Below, in pieces: positions 1 to 12,700 of a stretch of 64,000 nt of DNA. Within the stretch, counting starts at the first letter, position 1; every line of letters starts with the position of its first letter. The notes beneath the pieces were generated by a model. The model saw only the letters and a program-made list of their open reading frames with translations, was not told the DNA's origin and searched no databases. The position numbers were made by a program, and so were the translations under genes. Source of the DNA: Nemertoderma westbladi (lineage: Eukaryota; Xenacoelomorpha; Nemertodermatida; Nemertodermatidae); NCBI GenBank assembly GCA_032718475.1, contig JAUCBJ010007057.1, positions 17,494 through 81,493 on the forward strand, read 5' to 3'.

Positions 1-120
1 TATTTTTAAAATAAATGAGGTGCGTTGATTTTAATGAGAATGAATTTATTAGTCACTTAATATTATTATTAACATAAGTTTACCTATATTATTGCTTATC
101 ATATATATTCTTCATTTGTG

Positions 121-240
121 TTAATTAAAGATAACAATAGTAAAGGTTTTCAACCTACCGGTCTGCATCAGACTATATAACTAGCAACTCATTAGCAGAC
201 CGGTAGGTCGAAAACGTTTACTATTGTTATCTTTAATTAA
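121..240. repeat. Small hairpin (inverted) repeat, MITE-like
   Basis: Arms at 121-166 and 195-240 are reverse complements over 46 bases with two mismatches, separated by 28 bases. The outer ends read ttaattaaag. The size and near-perfect arms suit a small non-autonomous foldback element. I could not define target duplications, so a structural hairpin of other origin remains possible. Bases 1-120 are AT-rich with nothing recognisable. Confidence 0.75.
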
Positions 241-275
241 TATAATAAACCAGCTAAAGACCCTCAATATTTTAT

Positions 276-3200
276 TTTATTTCTACCATCCATACACTAT
301 GTTACCGCTGGTTAATGCCTACCACTTCATCCGTTCATTTATTTCTACCATCCATACACTATGTTACCGCTGGTTAATGCCTACCACTTCATCCGTTCGT
401 TTATTTCTACCACCCATACACTATGTTACCGCTGGTTAATGCCTACCACTTCATCCGTTCGTTTATTTCTACCATCCATACACTATGTTACCGCTGGTTA
501 ATGCCTACCACTTCATCCGTTCGTTTATTTCTACCACCCAGACACTATGTTACCGCTGGTGAATGCCTACCACTTCATCCGTTCGTTTATTTCTACCATC
601 CATACACAATGTTACCGCTGGTTAATGCCTACCACTTCATCCGTTCGTTTATTTCTATCATCCATACACTATGTTACCGCTGGTTAATGCCTACCACTTC
701 ATCCGTTCGTTTATTTCTACCACCCAGACACTATGTTACCGCTGGTTAATGCCTACCACTTCATCCGTTCGTTTATTTCTACCACCCATACACAATGTTA
801 CCGCTGGTTAATGCCTACCACTTCATCCGTTCGTTTATTTCTATCATCCATACACTATGTTACCGCTGGTTAATGCCTACCACTTCATCCGTTTGTTTAT
901 TTCTACCACCCAGACACTATGTTACCGCTGGTTAATGCCTACCACTTCATCCGTTCGTTTATTTCTACCACCCATACACTATGTTACCGCTGGTTAATGC
1001 CTACCACTTCATCCGTTCGTTTATTTCTACCATCCATACACTATGTTACCGCTGGTTAATGCCTACCACTTCATCCGTTCGTTTATTTCTACCACCCAGA
1101 CACTATGTTACCGCTGGTGAATGCCTACCACTTCATCCGTTCGTTTATTTCTACCATCCATACACAATGTTACCGCTGGTTAATGCCTACCACTTCATCC
1201 GTTCGTTTACTTCTACCATCCATACACAATGTTACCGCTGGTTAATGCCTACCACTTCATCCGTTCGTTTATTTCTACCATCCATACACTATGTTACCGC
1301 TGGTGAATGCCTACCACTTCATCCGTTCGTTTATTTCTACCATCCATACACAATGTTACCGCTGGTTAATGCCTACCACTTCATCCGTTCGTTTATTTCT
1401 ACCACCCAGACACTATGTTACCGCTGGTTAATGCCTACCACTTCATCCGTTCGTTTATTTCTACCACCCAGACACTATGTTGCCGCTGGTTAATGCCTAC
1501 CACTTCATCCGTTCGTTTATTTCTACCATCCATACATTATGTTACCGCTGGTTAATGCCTACCACTTCATCTGTTCGTTTATTTCTACCACCCAGACACT
1601 ATGTTACCGCTGGTGAATGCCTACCACTTCATCCGTTCGTTTATTTCTATCATCCATACACTATGTTACCGCTGGTTAATGCCTACCACTTCATCCGTTC
1701 GTTTATTTCTACCACCCAGACACTATATTACCGCTGGTGAATGCCTACCACTTCATCCGTTCGTTTATTTCTACCATCCATACACTATGTTACCGCTGGT
1801 TGATGCCTACCACTTCATCCGTTCGTTTATTTCTACCACCCAGACACTATGTTACCGCTGGTTAATGCCTACCACTTCATCCGTTCGTTTATTTCTACCA
1901 TCCATACACTATGTTACCGCTGGTTAATGCCTACCACTTCATCCGTTTGTGTATTTCTACCACCCAGACACTATGTTACCGCTGGTTAATGCCTACCAAT
2001 TCATCCGTTCGTATATTTCTACCATCCATACACTATGTTACCGCTGGTTAATGCCTACCACTTCATCCGTTCGTTTATTTCTATCATCCATACACTATGT
2101 TACCGCTGGTTAATGCCTACCACTTCATCCGTTCGTTTATTTCTACCATCCATACACTATGTTACCGCTGGTTAATGCCTACCACTTCATCCGTTCGTTT
2201 ATTTCTACCATCCAGACACTATGTTACCGCTGGTTAATGCCTACCACTTCATCTGTTCGTTTATTTCTATCATCCATACACTATGTTACCGCTGGTTAAT
2301 GCCTACCACTTCATCCGTTCGTTTATTTCTGCCATCCATACACTATGTTACCGCTGGTTAATGCCTACCACTTCATCCGTTCGTTTATTTCTACCATCCA
2401 GACACTATGTTACCGCTGGTTAATGCCTACCACTTCATCCGTTCGTTTATTTCTACCATCCATACACTATGTTACCGCTAGTTAATGCCTACCACTTCAT
2501 CCGTTCGTTTATTTCTACCATCCATACACTATGTTACCGCTAGTTAATGCCTACCACTTCATCCGTTCGTTTATTTCTACCATCCATACATTATGTTACC
2601 GCTGGTTAATGCCTACCACTTCATCCGTTCGTTTATTTCTGCCATCCATACACTATGTTACCGCTGGTTAATGCCTACCACTTCATCCGTTCGTTTATTT
2701 CTACCACCCATACACTATGTTACCGCTAGTTAATGCCTACCACTTCATCCGTTCGTTTATTTCTATCATCTATACACTATGTTACCGCTGGTTAATGCCT
2801 ACCACTTCATCCGTTCGTTTATTTCTACCATCCATACACTATGTTACCGCTGGTTAATGCCTACCACTTCATCCGTTCGTTTATTTCTACCACCCATACA
2901 CTATGTTACCGCTGGTTAATGCCTACCACTTCATCCGTTCGTTTATTTCTACCATCCATACACTATGTTATCGCTGGTTAATGCCTACCACTTCATCCGT
3001 TCGTTTATTTCTACCATCCATACACTATGTTATCGCTGGTTAATGCCTACCACTTCATCCGTTCGTTTATTTCTACCATCCATACATTATGTTACCGCTG
3101 GTGAATGCCTACCACTTCATCTGTTCGTTTATTTCTACCACCCATACACTATGTTACCGCTGGTTAATGCCTACCACTTCATCCGTTCGTTTATTTCTAC

Positions 3201-6200
3201 CATCCATACACTATGTTACCGCTGGTTAATGCCTACCACTTCATCCGTTCGTTTATTTCTACCATCCATACACTATGTTACCGCTGGTTAATGCCTACCA
3301 CTTCATCCGTTCGTTTATTTCTACCATCCATACACTATGTTACCGCTGGTTAATGCCTACCACTTCATCCGTTCGTTTATTTCTACCACCCATACACTAT
3401 GTTACCGCTGGTTAATGCCTACCACTTCATCCGTTCGTTTATTTCTACCATCCATACACTATGTTATCGCTGGTTAATGCCTACCACTTAATCCGTTCGT
3501 TTATTTCTACCATCCATACACTATGTTACCGCTGGTTAATGCCTACCACTTCATCCGTTCGTTTATTTCTACCATCCATACACTATGTTATCGCTGGTTA
3601 ATGCCTACCACTTCATCCGTTCGTTTATTTCTACCATCCATACATTATGTTACCGCTGGTGAATGCCTACCACTTCATCTGTTCGTTTATTTCTATCACC
3701 CATACACTATGTTACCGCTGGTTAATGCCTACCACTTCATCCGTTCGTTTATTTCTACCATCCATACACTATGTTACCGCTGGTTAATGCCTACCACTTT
3801 ATCCGTTCCTTTATTTCTACCATCCATACACTATGTTACCGCTGGTTAATGCCTACCACTTCATCCGTTCGTTTATTTCGACCACCCATACACTATGTTA
3901 CCGCTGGTTAATGCCTACCACTTCATCCGTTCGTTTATTTCTACCATCCATACACTATGTTATCGCTGGTTAATGCCTACCACTTAATCCGTTCGTTTAT
4001 TTCTACCATCCATACACTATGTTACCGCTGGTTAATGCCTACCACTTCATCCGTTCGTTTATTTCTACCATCCATACACTATGTTATCGCTGGTTAATGC
4101 CTACCACTTCATCCGTTCGTTTATTTCTACCATCCATACATTATGTTACCGCTGGTGAATGCCTACCACTTCATCTGTTCGTTTATTTCTATCACCCATA
4201 CACTATGTTACCGCTGGTTAATGCCTACCACTTCATCCGTTCGTTTATTTCTACCATCCATACACTATGTTACCGCTGGTTAATGCCTACCACTTTATCC
4301 GTTCCTTTATTTCTACCATCCATACACTATGTTACCGCTGGTTAATGCCTACCACTTCATCCGTTCGTTTATTTCTACCATCCATACACTATGTTACCGC
4401 TGGTTAATGCCTACCACTTCATCCGTTCGTTTATTTCTACCACCCATACACTATGTTACCGCTGGTTAATGCCCACCACTTCATCCGTTCGTTTATTTCT
4501 ACCACCCATACACTATGTTACCGCTGGTTAATGCCTACCACTTCATCCGTTCGTTTATTTCCACCACCCATACACTATGTTACCGCTAGTTAATGCCTAC
4601 CACTTCATCCGTTCGTTTATTTCTTACCACCCATACACTATGTTACCGCTAGTTAATGCCTACCACTTCATCCGTTCGTTTATTTCTACCATCCATACAC
4701 TATGTTACCGCTGGTTAATGCCTACCACTTCATCCGTTCGTTTATTTCTATCATCCATACACTATGTAACCGCTGGTTAATGCCTACCACTTCATCCGTT
4801 CATTTATTTCTACCATCCATACACTATGTTACCGCTGGTTAATGCCTACCACTTCATCCGTTCGTTTATTTCTACCACCCATACACTATGTTACCGCTGG
4901 TTAATGCCTACCACTTCATCCGTTCGTTTATTTCTACCACCCATACACTATGTTACCGCTGGTTAATGCCTACCACTTCATCCGTTCGTTTATTTCTACC
5001 ACCCATACACTATGTTACCGCTAGTTAATGCCTACCACTTCATCCGTTCGTTTATTTCTTACCACCCATACACTATGTTACCGCTGGTTAATGCCTACCA
5101 CTTCATCCGTTCGTTTATTTCTACCACCCATACACTATGTTACCGCTGGTTAATGCCTACCACTTCATCCGTTCGTTTATTTCTACCACCCATACACTAT
5201 GTTACCGCTAGTTAATGCCTACCACTTCATCCGTTCGTTTATTTCTTACCACCCATACACTATGTTACCGCTAGTTAATGCCTACCACTTCATCCGTTCG
5301 TTTATTTCTACCATCCATACACTATGTTACCGCTGGTTAATGCCTACCACTTCATCCGTTCATTTATTTCTACCATCCATACACTATGTTACCGCTGGTT
5401 AATGCCTACCACTTCATCCGTTCGTTTATTTCTACCACCCATACACTATGTTACCGCTGGTTAATGCCTACCACTTCATCCGTTCGTTTATTTCTACCAC
5501 CCATACACTATGTTATCGCTGGTTAATGCCTACCACTTCATCCGTTCGTTTATTTCTACCACCCATACACTATGTTACCGCTGGTTAATGCCTACCACTT
5601 CATCCGTTCGTTTATTTCTACCACCCATACACTATGTTACCGCTAGTTAATGCCTACCACTTCATCCGTTCGTTTATTTCTTACCACCCATACACTATGT
5701 TACCGCTGGTTAATGCCTACCACTTCATCCGTTCGTTTATTTCTACCACCCATACACTATGTTACCGCTGGTTAATGCCTACCACTTCATCCGTTCGTTT
5801 ATTTCTACCACCCATACACTATGTTACCGCTAGTTAATGCCTACCACTTCATCCGTTCGTTTATTTCTACCATCCATACACTATGTTACCGCTGGTTAAT
5901 GCCTACCACTTCATCCGTTCGTTTATTTCTTACCACCCATACACTATGTTACCGCTAGTTAATGCCTACCACTTCATCCGTTCGTTTATTTCTACCATCC
6001 ATACACTATGTTACCGCTGGTTAATGCCTACCACTTCATCCGTTCGTTTATTTCTATCATCCATACACTATGTAACCGCTGGTTAATGCCTACCACTTCA
6101 TCCGTTCGTTTATTTCTACCATCCATACATTATGTTACCGCTGGTGAATGCCTACCACTTCATCCGTTTGTTTATTTCTACCACCCATACACTATGTTAC

Positions 6201-6372
6201 CGCTGGTGAATGCCTACCACTTCATCCGTTCGTTTATTTCTACCATCCATACACTATGTTACCGCTGGTTAATGCCTACCACTTCATCCGTTCGTTTATT
6301 TCTATCATCTATACACTATGTTACCGCTGGTTAATGCCTACCACTTCATCCGTTCGTTTATTTCTACTATCC
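276..6372. repeat. 62-bp satellite array, left block (about 98 units)
   Basis: A 62-bp unit is repeated head to tail with only scattered substitutions. Each unit contains the stretches atgttaccgctggttaatgc and ctaccacttcatccgttcg. Higher-order structure is visible: blocks recur at 9 units (423 and 981), at 8 units (3523 and 4019) and at 622 bp (4577 and 5199; 5012 and 5634). The 622-bp blocks carry 63-bp variant units with an extra t (around 4622, 5057, 5244, 5679 and 5929). Because 62 is not a multiple of three, the reading frame rotates from unit to unit. Short open frames arise wherever gttaatg has changed to gtgaatg, so they are not genes. The block stops at the insertion site of element 1 and continues beyond it. 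Confidence 0.97.
6368..6372. other. Left target-site duplication of element 1
   Basis: The five bases before the 5' LTR are tatcc and the five after the 3' LTR (23340-23344) are catcc. The usual satellite unit reads ctaccatccatac here, so catcc is the ancestral target and the left copy has one C-to-T change. A 5-bp duplication is normal for BEL/Pao integration. Confidence 0.8.
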
Positions 6373-7550
6373 TGTAAAGGCTTTTGCGTAATTAGCCGGT
6401 TATTTTCCCCGTAAAGTACTCTGTAGTTGGTTTAGCAGGCATAAAAGGCCGTGTCCTTACTGTACTGTTGTTTTAGAGGACATAAAAGCCATTTCTTCTG
6501 TATGTGTACTTTAACGGACATGATTAGCAATTTTATGACGCAATGCGCCAAATCCTCTGTAAACAGTGTAGCTACCATGACGACGGCGAACAGCTGATGC
6601 TGTACACGTGTAGATTTTCTTTGTTCTCTGTGCCTTCTTTGTTCGGTCGACCAATCAGAGCGTTTTTGCCTCTGTGTTGGAGATATATACAAACTCGTGG
6701 AGTTGAGTCAGTATGTGATTTTGTCCACAGCCTACAACACCGGCGTGGAACCTCCGTGTTTCAGTCTTTAGTCCAACATTAGTAGGCTTAATTATAGAAC
6801 GTATATCCGTTATCATACCATACCTCACTCACTTAACATATCTCATACCAATTCTGCATTCATAACCATTCATACCTTAAACTTTGTACTGCTATTTACT
6901 GTCGGTTATTCATTATATTTGTTGATGGAATATTATATTTGGAATACTGATAAACAATCAGACACCCCAATCTTCTTGATATACTAAAGGTTAGAGAGAC
7001 CGGATACATATAACGATTGCGACTTACATTAAGTGGTTTGAAGTGAATCTAATGCTATTTTATAGGCCCTACACGTATTGTCTGTTGTTCTCCTTATATG
7101 TGACTAAAATTATTGAAGGTCGGCAGATTAGTGTGCAGCATTGTGCAGTATTGTGTATGATCGTGATTGATAACGAAGCATCTCCTAAAGAATGTGCCAT
7201 ATACGTGAATCTATAGCCATCCCGTTGTGTCTAGTTTAAGTCATAACTCTGTTTATATATTTAGAGCGCCACGTCCTAAAGGAACTGTTAATATTTCCCG
7301 AAAGTGAATAATATTTGTCAGAGATTATATATATTACGATCAGTCGAATAATACAGTAGGCCTACCCCGCAATACGGTTAGGCTCCCGAATCCAGTCTCC
7401 CGGGTATATCCAGCGGGTGAATGATCGCGCATAGACTGGTTTCGGCTAATGTAGTGTATCAAATACTTGTCATAGGCTAAAGACTATCTATCATCTAAAA
7501 GACATCCAAATTTGGCAGGTTAAACTGCTAAAGGTCTGAAAGCGCAAACA
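6373..7550 (+). repeat. Element 1 5' LTR
   Basis: This 1,178-bp block begins tgtaaaggc and ends gcgcaaaca, so it has TG...CA ends. It is repeated almost exactly at 22155-23339. It carries the promoter described separately. I see no AATAAA polyadenylation signal downstream of the predicted start site, so the R/U5 boundary cannot be placed. Confidence 0.95.
6651..6713 (+). promoter_or_regulatory. Predicted LTR promoter: CCAAT box, TATA box, initiator
   Basis: A CCAAT box (ccaatcagagcg, from 6651) is followed by TATATA at 6684-6689 and by tcagta at 6708-6713, which resembles the arthropod-type initiator TCAGT. The TATA-to-initiator distance of about 26 bp is normal for RNA polymerase II. The otherwise diverged LTR of element 2 keeps the same order (- strand: CCAAT at 48411-48415, TATA at 48375-48382). 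That conservation supports function. An E-box cacgtg lies near 6606. The start site itself is inferred. Confidence 0.6.
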
Positions 7551-9729
7551 ATAACGGATATAGCTTCTGTATTGCAGTAGGCAATAAAGCTGAAGTACCG
7601 GCCAACCGGTACCCAGTAGGCCTGACTACCTAACCACCCGGACCGGTACCTACAGCAGTACAGGTACAGCAGTATTATTCGATTTTGATTATTATATACC
7701 AGTAGGTCTTAATAATTAATCGGGGACGCCTGGTTTTTATTGGGATTTTACTTAGGCCTATTTCTGTCAGTTTTATTTATTTGTAGGCTAATATTGAGCA
7801 GAAGGCGTGTAAGCCTGCTCAGATTGTACAGACAATTTGTAGGCTGGACTGTTGTCTGACTGTTGTTAAGTCTGAAGAGACTGTAGTGTGTGTAGAGCAT
7901 ATGTCCGAAAAAGTACTAGTTAGGAAAGTAGGGGCTGCCAGTGCTGTGAGGTGAACCCCCTCGAAAGAATAAGTCGTACTACTCGGTTAGAACGCATAGT
8001 AACTAACCATTTCGGAGTCTGCATATACTGTAGTGTATTTAGGCTTGATAGTAGTCTGTCAGCGTTTGGTCTGTACTTTGTTTGTGTAGTTTGTATGGGT
8101 AGCGTAATATTTCTTACTTAGATAATTTGTAGGCTGGATTTTGTCTGGCTGTTGTTAGGTCTTGAGAGATTTCGGTGTGTGTAGAGTGTATGTCCGATAA
8201 AGTGCCAGTTGGGAACGTAGGGGCTTCCAGAGCTGTGAGGTAAACCCCCTCGAAAGAATAAGTCGTCCTACTAGGTTAGGACGCATACTAACTAACCATT
8301 TCGGAGTCTGCATATACCGTAGTTTGTTTGGGCTTGATAGTAGTCTGTCAGTATTTGGTCTGCATTTTGTTTGAGTAGTCTGTACGCGTAGCGTAATATT
8401 TATTATTCAGAGTTTATGCGATTATTCGCAACATTCATTCCACAAGTTTATTCCTACAGTAATTGTGCTTGTTATATATACCGTTATAGTTAAACTAACC
8501 CCGGTACTACATCAGGGCTGCTTGGCGTAGGTAAAGACTGGAGATTTTATGATTTGGTCACTCCGGCAGATACCGTGGTTCTTTTATCTGTTCAAGTATT
8601 TTTAACTACTGATTATTTGTTGTATAAGTACTTGTACCTAATTTAGGGTTTAGTGTACAGTGCTTTCCGAAGGTGATTAGTGTGTAGGCAGTATATTTGT
8701 GTTGTAAAGTGGTTAATAGGCACATTGGTTCTGGTAGACCGCGGTAATTAACTTCTAGGTAGGAACACTCCGTGATACATAATGTAGTACTTATAGCGAT
8801 ACGGCTATAAGTCGTCAGACGGTGGTATTTTCCTATCTGGACAACGCAGTATATTTACTACTACTTATTATTTTCAAATACCGTAGTACCCTGTCCTTTG
8901 TAATAACCAGATATTCTAACCCTTTGTTAGGCTGGTTAGAAGACTTCTTGTAAAATTACCCTAAAAATTCGTACTTGTAAATTTTGTGTTTATTTAGAGA
9001 TTGTAATCTCAACCCGGATTGTACGTAATTTGTAGTATTAAGTAACTTAGGTAAATTAGAATTATTTGTTTTAGTGTCCAACAAGTAGCACTCCACTGAG
9101 AGCGCACAGCTTCTGTGTAGTGACTCCCCCCAGAAATAATAACATTTATTTCAAATATTGACAAAACCCATTAAACGGGTATATATATATTATAAATCAA
9201 CTCAAAGATTTATAAATAGTAGGCCTGCCATACAACAATTAGGTCTAAATATCAGTTGGACTACTGCTTAAATAACGGTAATAAAGTAAGTTAAAGTAAC
9301 CAAGTAACCCCTGAAATTTCAGAAATTCAGTTATTCTAAAATAACTGACATACCGGTATTAACGATAGGCCTATTATATATTTATAAATTTAGGCTGAAA
9401 TTATACCGGTATTCTGTAATCAATTCTAGTCTGTAATTATACTTATATATATACTATAAGTGTAAGCTGTATACCGGTATTCACGATAGGCCTATTATAT
9501 ATTTATATATACTTGTGCTGGAATTACATACCGGTATTCTGTGACAAACCTAGTCTGTAATAATACTTATATATACTATAAGCATACCGGTATTCTAATA
9601 TATTATATATATATCACGCTACACTGAGTAGCAGTATCGGTAATTAATTACTAGGCTAACAGTGATACTGAATTACTAGACTTGCTTAAACTGTAATATA
9701 GCAGTAGGCATTCAACTGTACAAACGAAC
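7551..9729 (+). other. Element 1 leader (2.18 kb) with internal duplications
   Basis: This stretch between the 5' LTR and the gag-pol ATG has no long open frame. It contains a direct duplication of about 290 bp (7831-8120 and 8121 to about 8404, each opening with aatttgtaggctgga) and, near its 3' end, a ~121-bp direct repeat (9352-9472 and 9473-9592) rich in taccggta and taggcctatt. The leader of element 2 has almost the same length (45333-47510) and the same ~290-bp duplication. The first bases after the LTR (ataacggatatagcttc) are similar in both elements, but they do not begin with TGG as a tRNA primer site would. Packaging or translation-control roles are only inference. Confidence 0.75.
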
Positions 9730-12700
9730 ATGTCTGACACAAAGCAAAACCTGTCAGACAGTCTCTTAGATACAACCATCTGTGACCCAGACAGGAGTGT
9801 GGAACGTGTTAGACCGAAGTTCAACTCACCTCCTACTGTAAGAAAGATCATTCCCCCAGTAGTAATATCAGAACCTAGGCTGGTCCAACACCGTTGGTCT
9901 GTCATAGGCACTAGAGCTCAGGTCAAGCGGGACCAAGAAGCAGCGGAACCGCAACAACCCGCGAGCCAAGAACTTATTTCTCAATGGCCCGACAGCTCCA
10001 GTAGTGCGGATACTGTAGAGCTGACACCCGAGCACGGAGCAAAGATGATAGATGCGGTTTATTCGGACCCCCTTCTCATCCTTCCTGCAGCCATACTCAC
10101 TAGGTTATTGATTGCGGTGGAAGAACACCAGATCGATTGGGCGAGAAATAAGCGATCGACCAAAGATAGTTATGCGGGATATACAAGGGAAGAACTGAAG
10201 TCTATTGTCGAGTCGCAATGGAACTTCCCCGGACCCGGACTCCCGTTTGACTTATCGGAAGCTGCCTGGGAAGACATACACAGGATGGGAGTGACAAAGG
10301 AAACCAGCGATCCAGCTGTGTGGAAGAGGTCAGCAGCCGGATACACACAGGGATTCTTCAGCTCCATGGAGCGATTAAAAGAACAACTGTTTCAACAACC
10401 CCAAGGACCTCAAGAGCAGGGACAGCTGCTTTATCAAGTTAGAGAAAGAATTCTACGAATCAGGCTAATCTTATCGGCCTTTGAGGAGGCTTCTAAAAGA
10501 AGACAAGACACGTCGTTGCAAGTTGCCGTAAAGACTTGGTTTCAACGGGTGAGTCTCCAGGTTCAAGGAACGGCTCAGTGGAAAGCTCAGCTGGAGGAGC
10601 GCTCAACCCATGGAGAATCAACAGACGCTACTTTTTCCCAAGTGGAAAGTGAAGCGACGGCAGAGAAACCGCATAAGAGGGATGCCATTGACATCTATCT
10701 GTCAGACTATCAACGTTCTTTAGGTGATGAAGAGTTCAGGAGAAGGCTGGATGGACTTAGCCCTAATAGTGAAGGAACCCAGCGTGTGTTGGACGCCATC
10801 GATGTGGATATGAGAGCTGCGAACCAAGCTAAATTTGATGAACAACTCCGCATCGCTAGAGTCCAAGAAGAACAAGTAAAGAAAAAACGTATAGATGACA
10901 GAAAGATAGCAGCAGCGGCAGCAGCAGAAGCAGAAGCAGAAAGAAAGGCGGCAGAAGCAGCGGCAGAGGCAAAGGCGGCAGCGGCAGAGGCAAAAGCGGC
11001 AGAGGCAAAGGCGGCAGCGGCAGAGGCAAAAGCGGCAGCAGCGGCAGAAGCGGAAAGAAAGATAGCGGTGGCAGAAGCAGAACGGAGAGCGGCTGAAGAG
11101 ATCGCCCAACTAGAGTTGGAAAATCTTCAAGAGAGGCAAGATAATTTTAATAAACAGTTAACACCTAGTAATATGCAGATGATGAGTCGATCTACTCCCA
11201 AAAGACAAGGTTATACATCATCTGAGGAAGGCAATACCACCGATCATGAAGGCGGAGGAAATAGATCTCGTCTAAGCAGACGTAGAAGAATATCCCACCG
11301 CCAGAAACTGCCTGATTTGCCCCCAGCTGTTAGAAAACAACTAAATAACACAAACTTAGGTAGTACAGAACCCACAGACCAAATAATTGAAATAGAAAGA
11401 CTCCCTACTATAGTAGATGAGCCTGAAATAATTAGGCCTGTTCCCGAAGCCACCCCTTCGGTGATAGAGACACCTGTACTCCCTGAACCTACCTCTAAAT
11501 TCCCTCTGCACAGCACTAAGCTATCTGTGCCACACAGAACCACCCTTGAAAATGTTCATGTCCTGGACTCCGAGGGAAATATTAATGATTTGTCGCCCGT
11601 TGTCCCTCGTCGGCCCGCTACAACGTTGGCGGCTCCTGCTTCGGTGGTCGAGTGGGTGGATGAGGGACGATGGGGGATGGATCTCCTGCTCGGGCAGATG
11701 CAGGAGACTGTTCAGCAATTCAAGGGCACAGTAAGGGAAAGTAGGTTAGAGTTGCAAGAAGTGCAGCAAAGAATCGCGCTAGAACATGATAAATTAGTAA
11801 ATACACAAAAGGGTATACCACCACCCCCTGTAACAATGTGTCAACCTGTTAGGTCTGAAGTGTTTCATGCGCAAGGTGTGGAGCCTACACGCATATATAC
11901 TGCTAGCGAAGTAGAAACTCCTATAGTGAACCCTATTAAGGGTAATTATAGACCTGTTGATAATGATATTCCCTATAGACCTGATCATAATCCGAGAAAT
12001 TTATATACCGATAACTCGATATTGAATAACACGATGGCCCAAGAAAGTTTTACGCGTCAAATGGCTAGAACTGAAGCACGTCAAGCGGTAAAGGTTGGAG
12101 AGATCGTCAAGTTCAATGGAGATGAGATGAAATGGTTACCTTTTAATGAATATTATAAAGATAACATACAGAAATCTGTACTATCTAATGGAGAGAAACT
12201 TAGATTCCTCATCGAGTGCTTGGAAGGATCTCCCAAGTTAATGGCGTTAAAGTTTATTGGACATCCAGACGGATTAAGACAAGTTTGGGATACACTAAAC
12301 ATCAGGTATGGTAATAGGAATAACATAGCTAAATATTTGTATGCAAAATTAGTAGCGCCCCGAAAGTTCATTAGCAGCGGGATAATAGAGTTTTCCGATG
12401 AGATTCAAGAGATCTGTAGACAATTAGATTGGTTAGGTAAGTCTCATGAATATCAGAGTTCTATGGTTATTGGAGCTGTGGCTTCTACTTTACCGAAGGG
12501 TGGAGTAGGTACACGCTGGGATAAGAAAGTGTTATATATGATGGAACAACAACGACGAGACCCTACCATGGCTGATCTCATGTCATTCCTAGATGGAGAA
12601 GTGCTATTACAGCTCCTAAAACAGTCCAGAGAGAAGACACCGGAAAACAAGGTAAGTGAGAAACCCGTCTCTAGGAGAAAGGTAACACCAGTGTGTTATA

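Noticed and set aside
276-6372. CRISPR array
   Set aside because: Repeats are directly adjacent without unique spacers, and the context is an animal genome.
224-6414. Series of open frames with a repeating peptide (MLPLVNAYHFIRSF...)
   Set aside because: They are translations of the 62-bp satellite in rotating frames, ended by the TAA in most units. There is no independent sign of coding.
10720-11109. Cys/Arg-rich - strand frame of 129 codons
   Set aside because: It is the antisense of the Ala/Glu/Lys-coding tract in gag and a product of codon composition.
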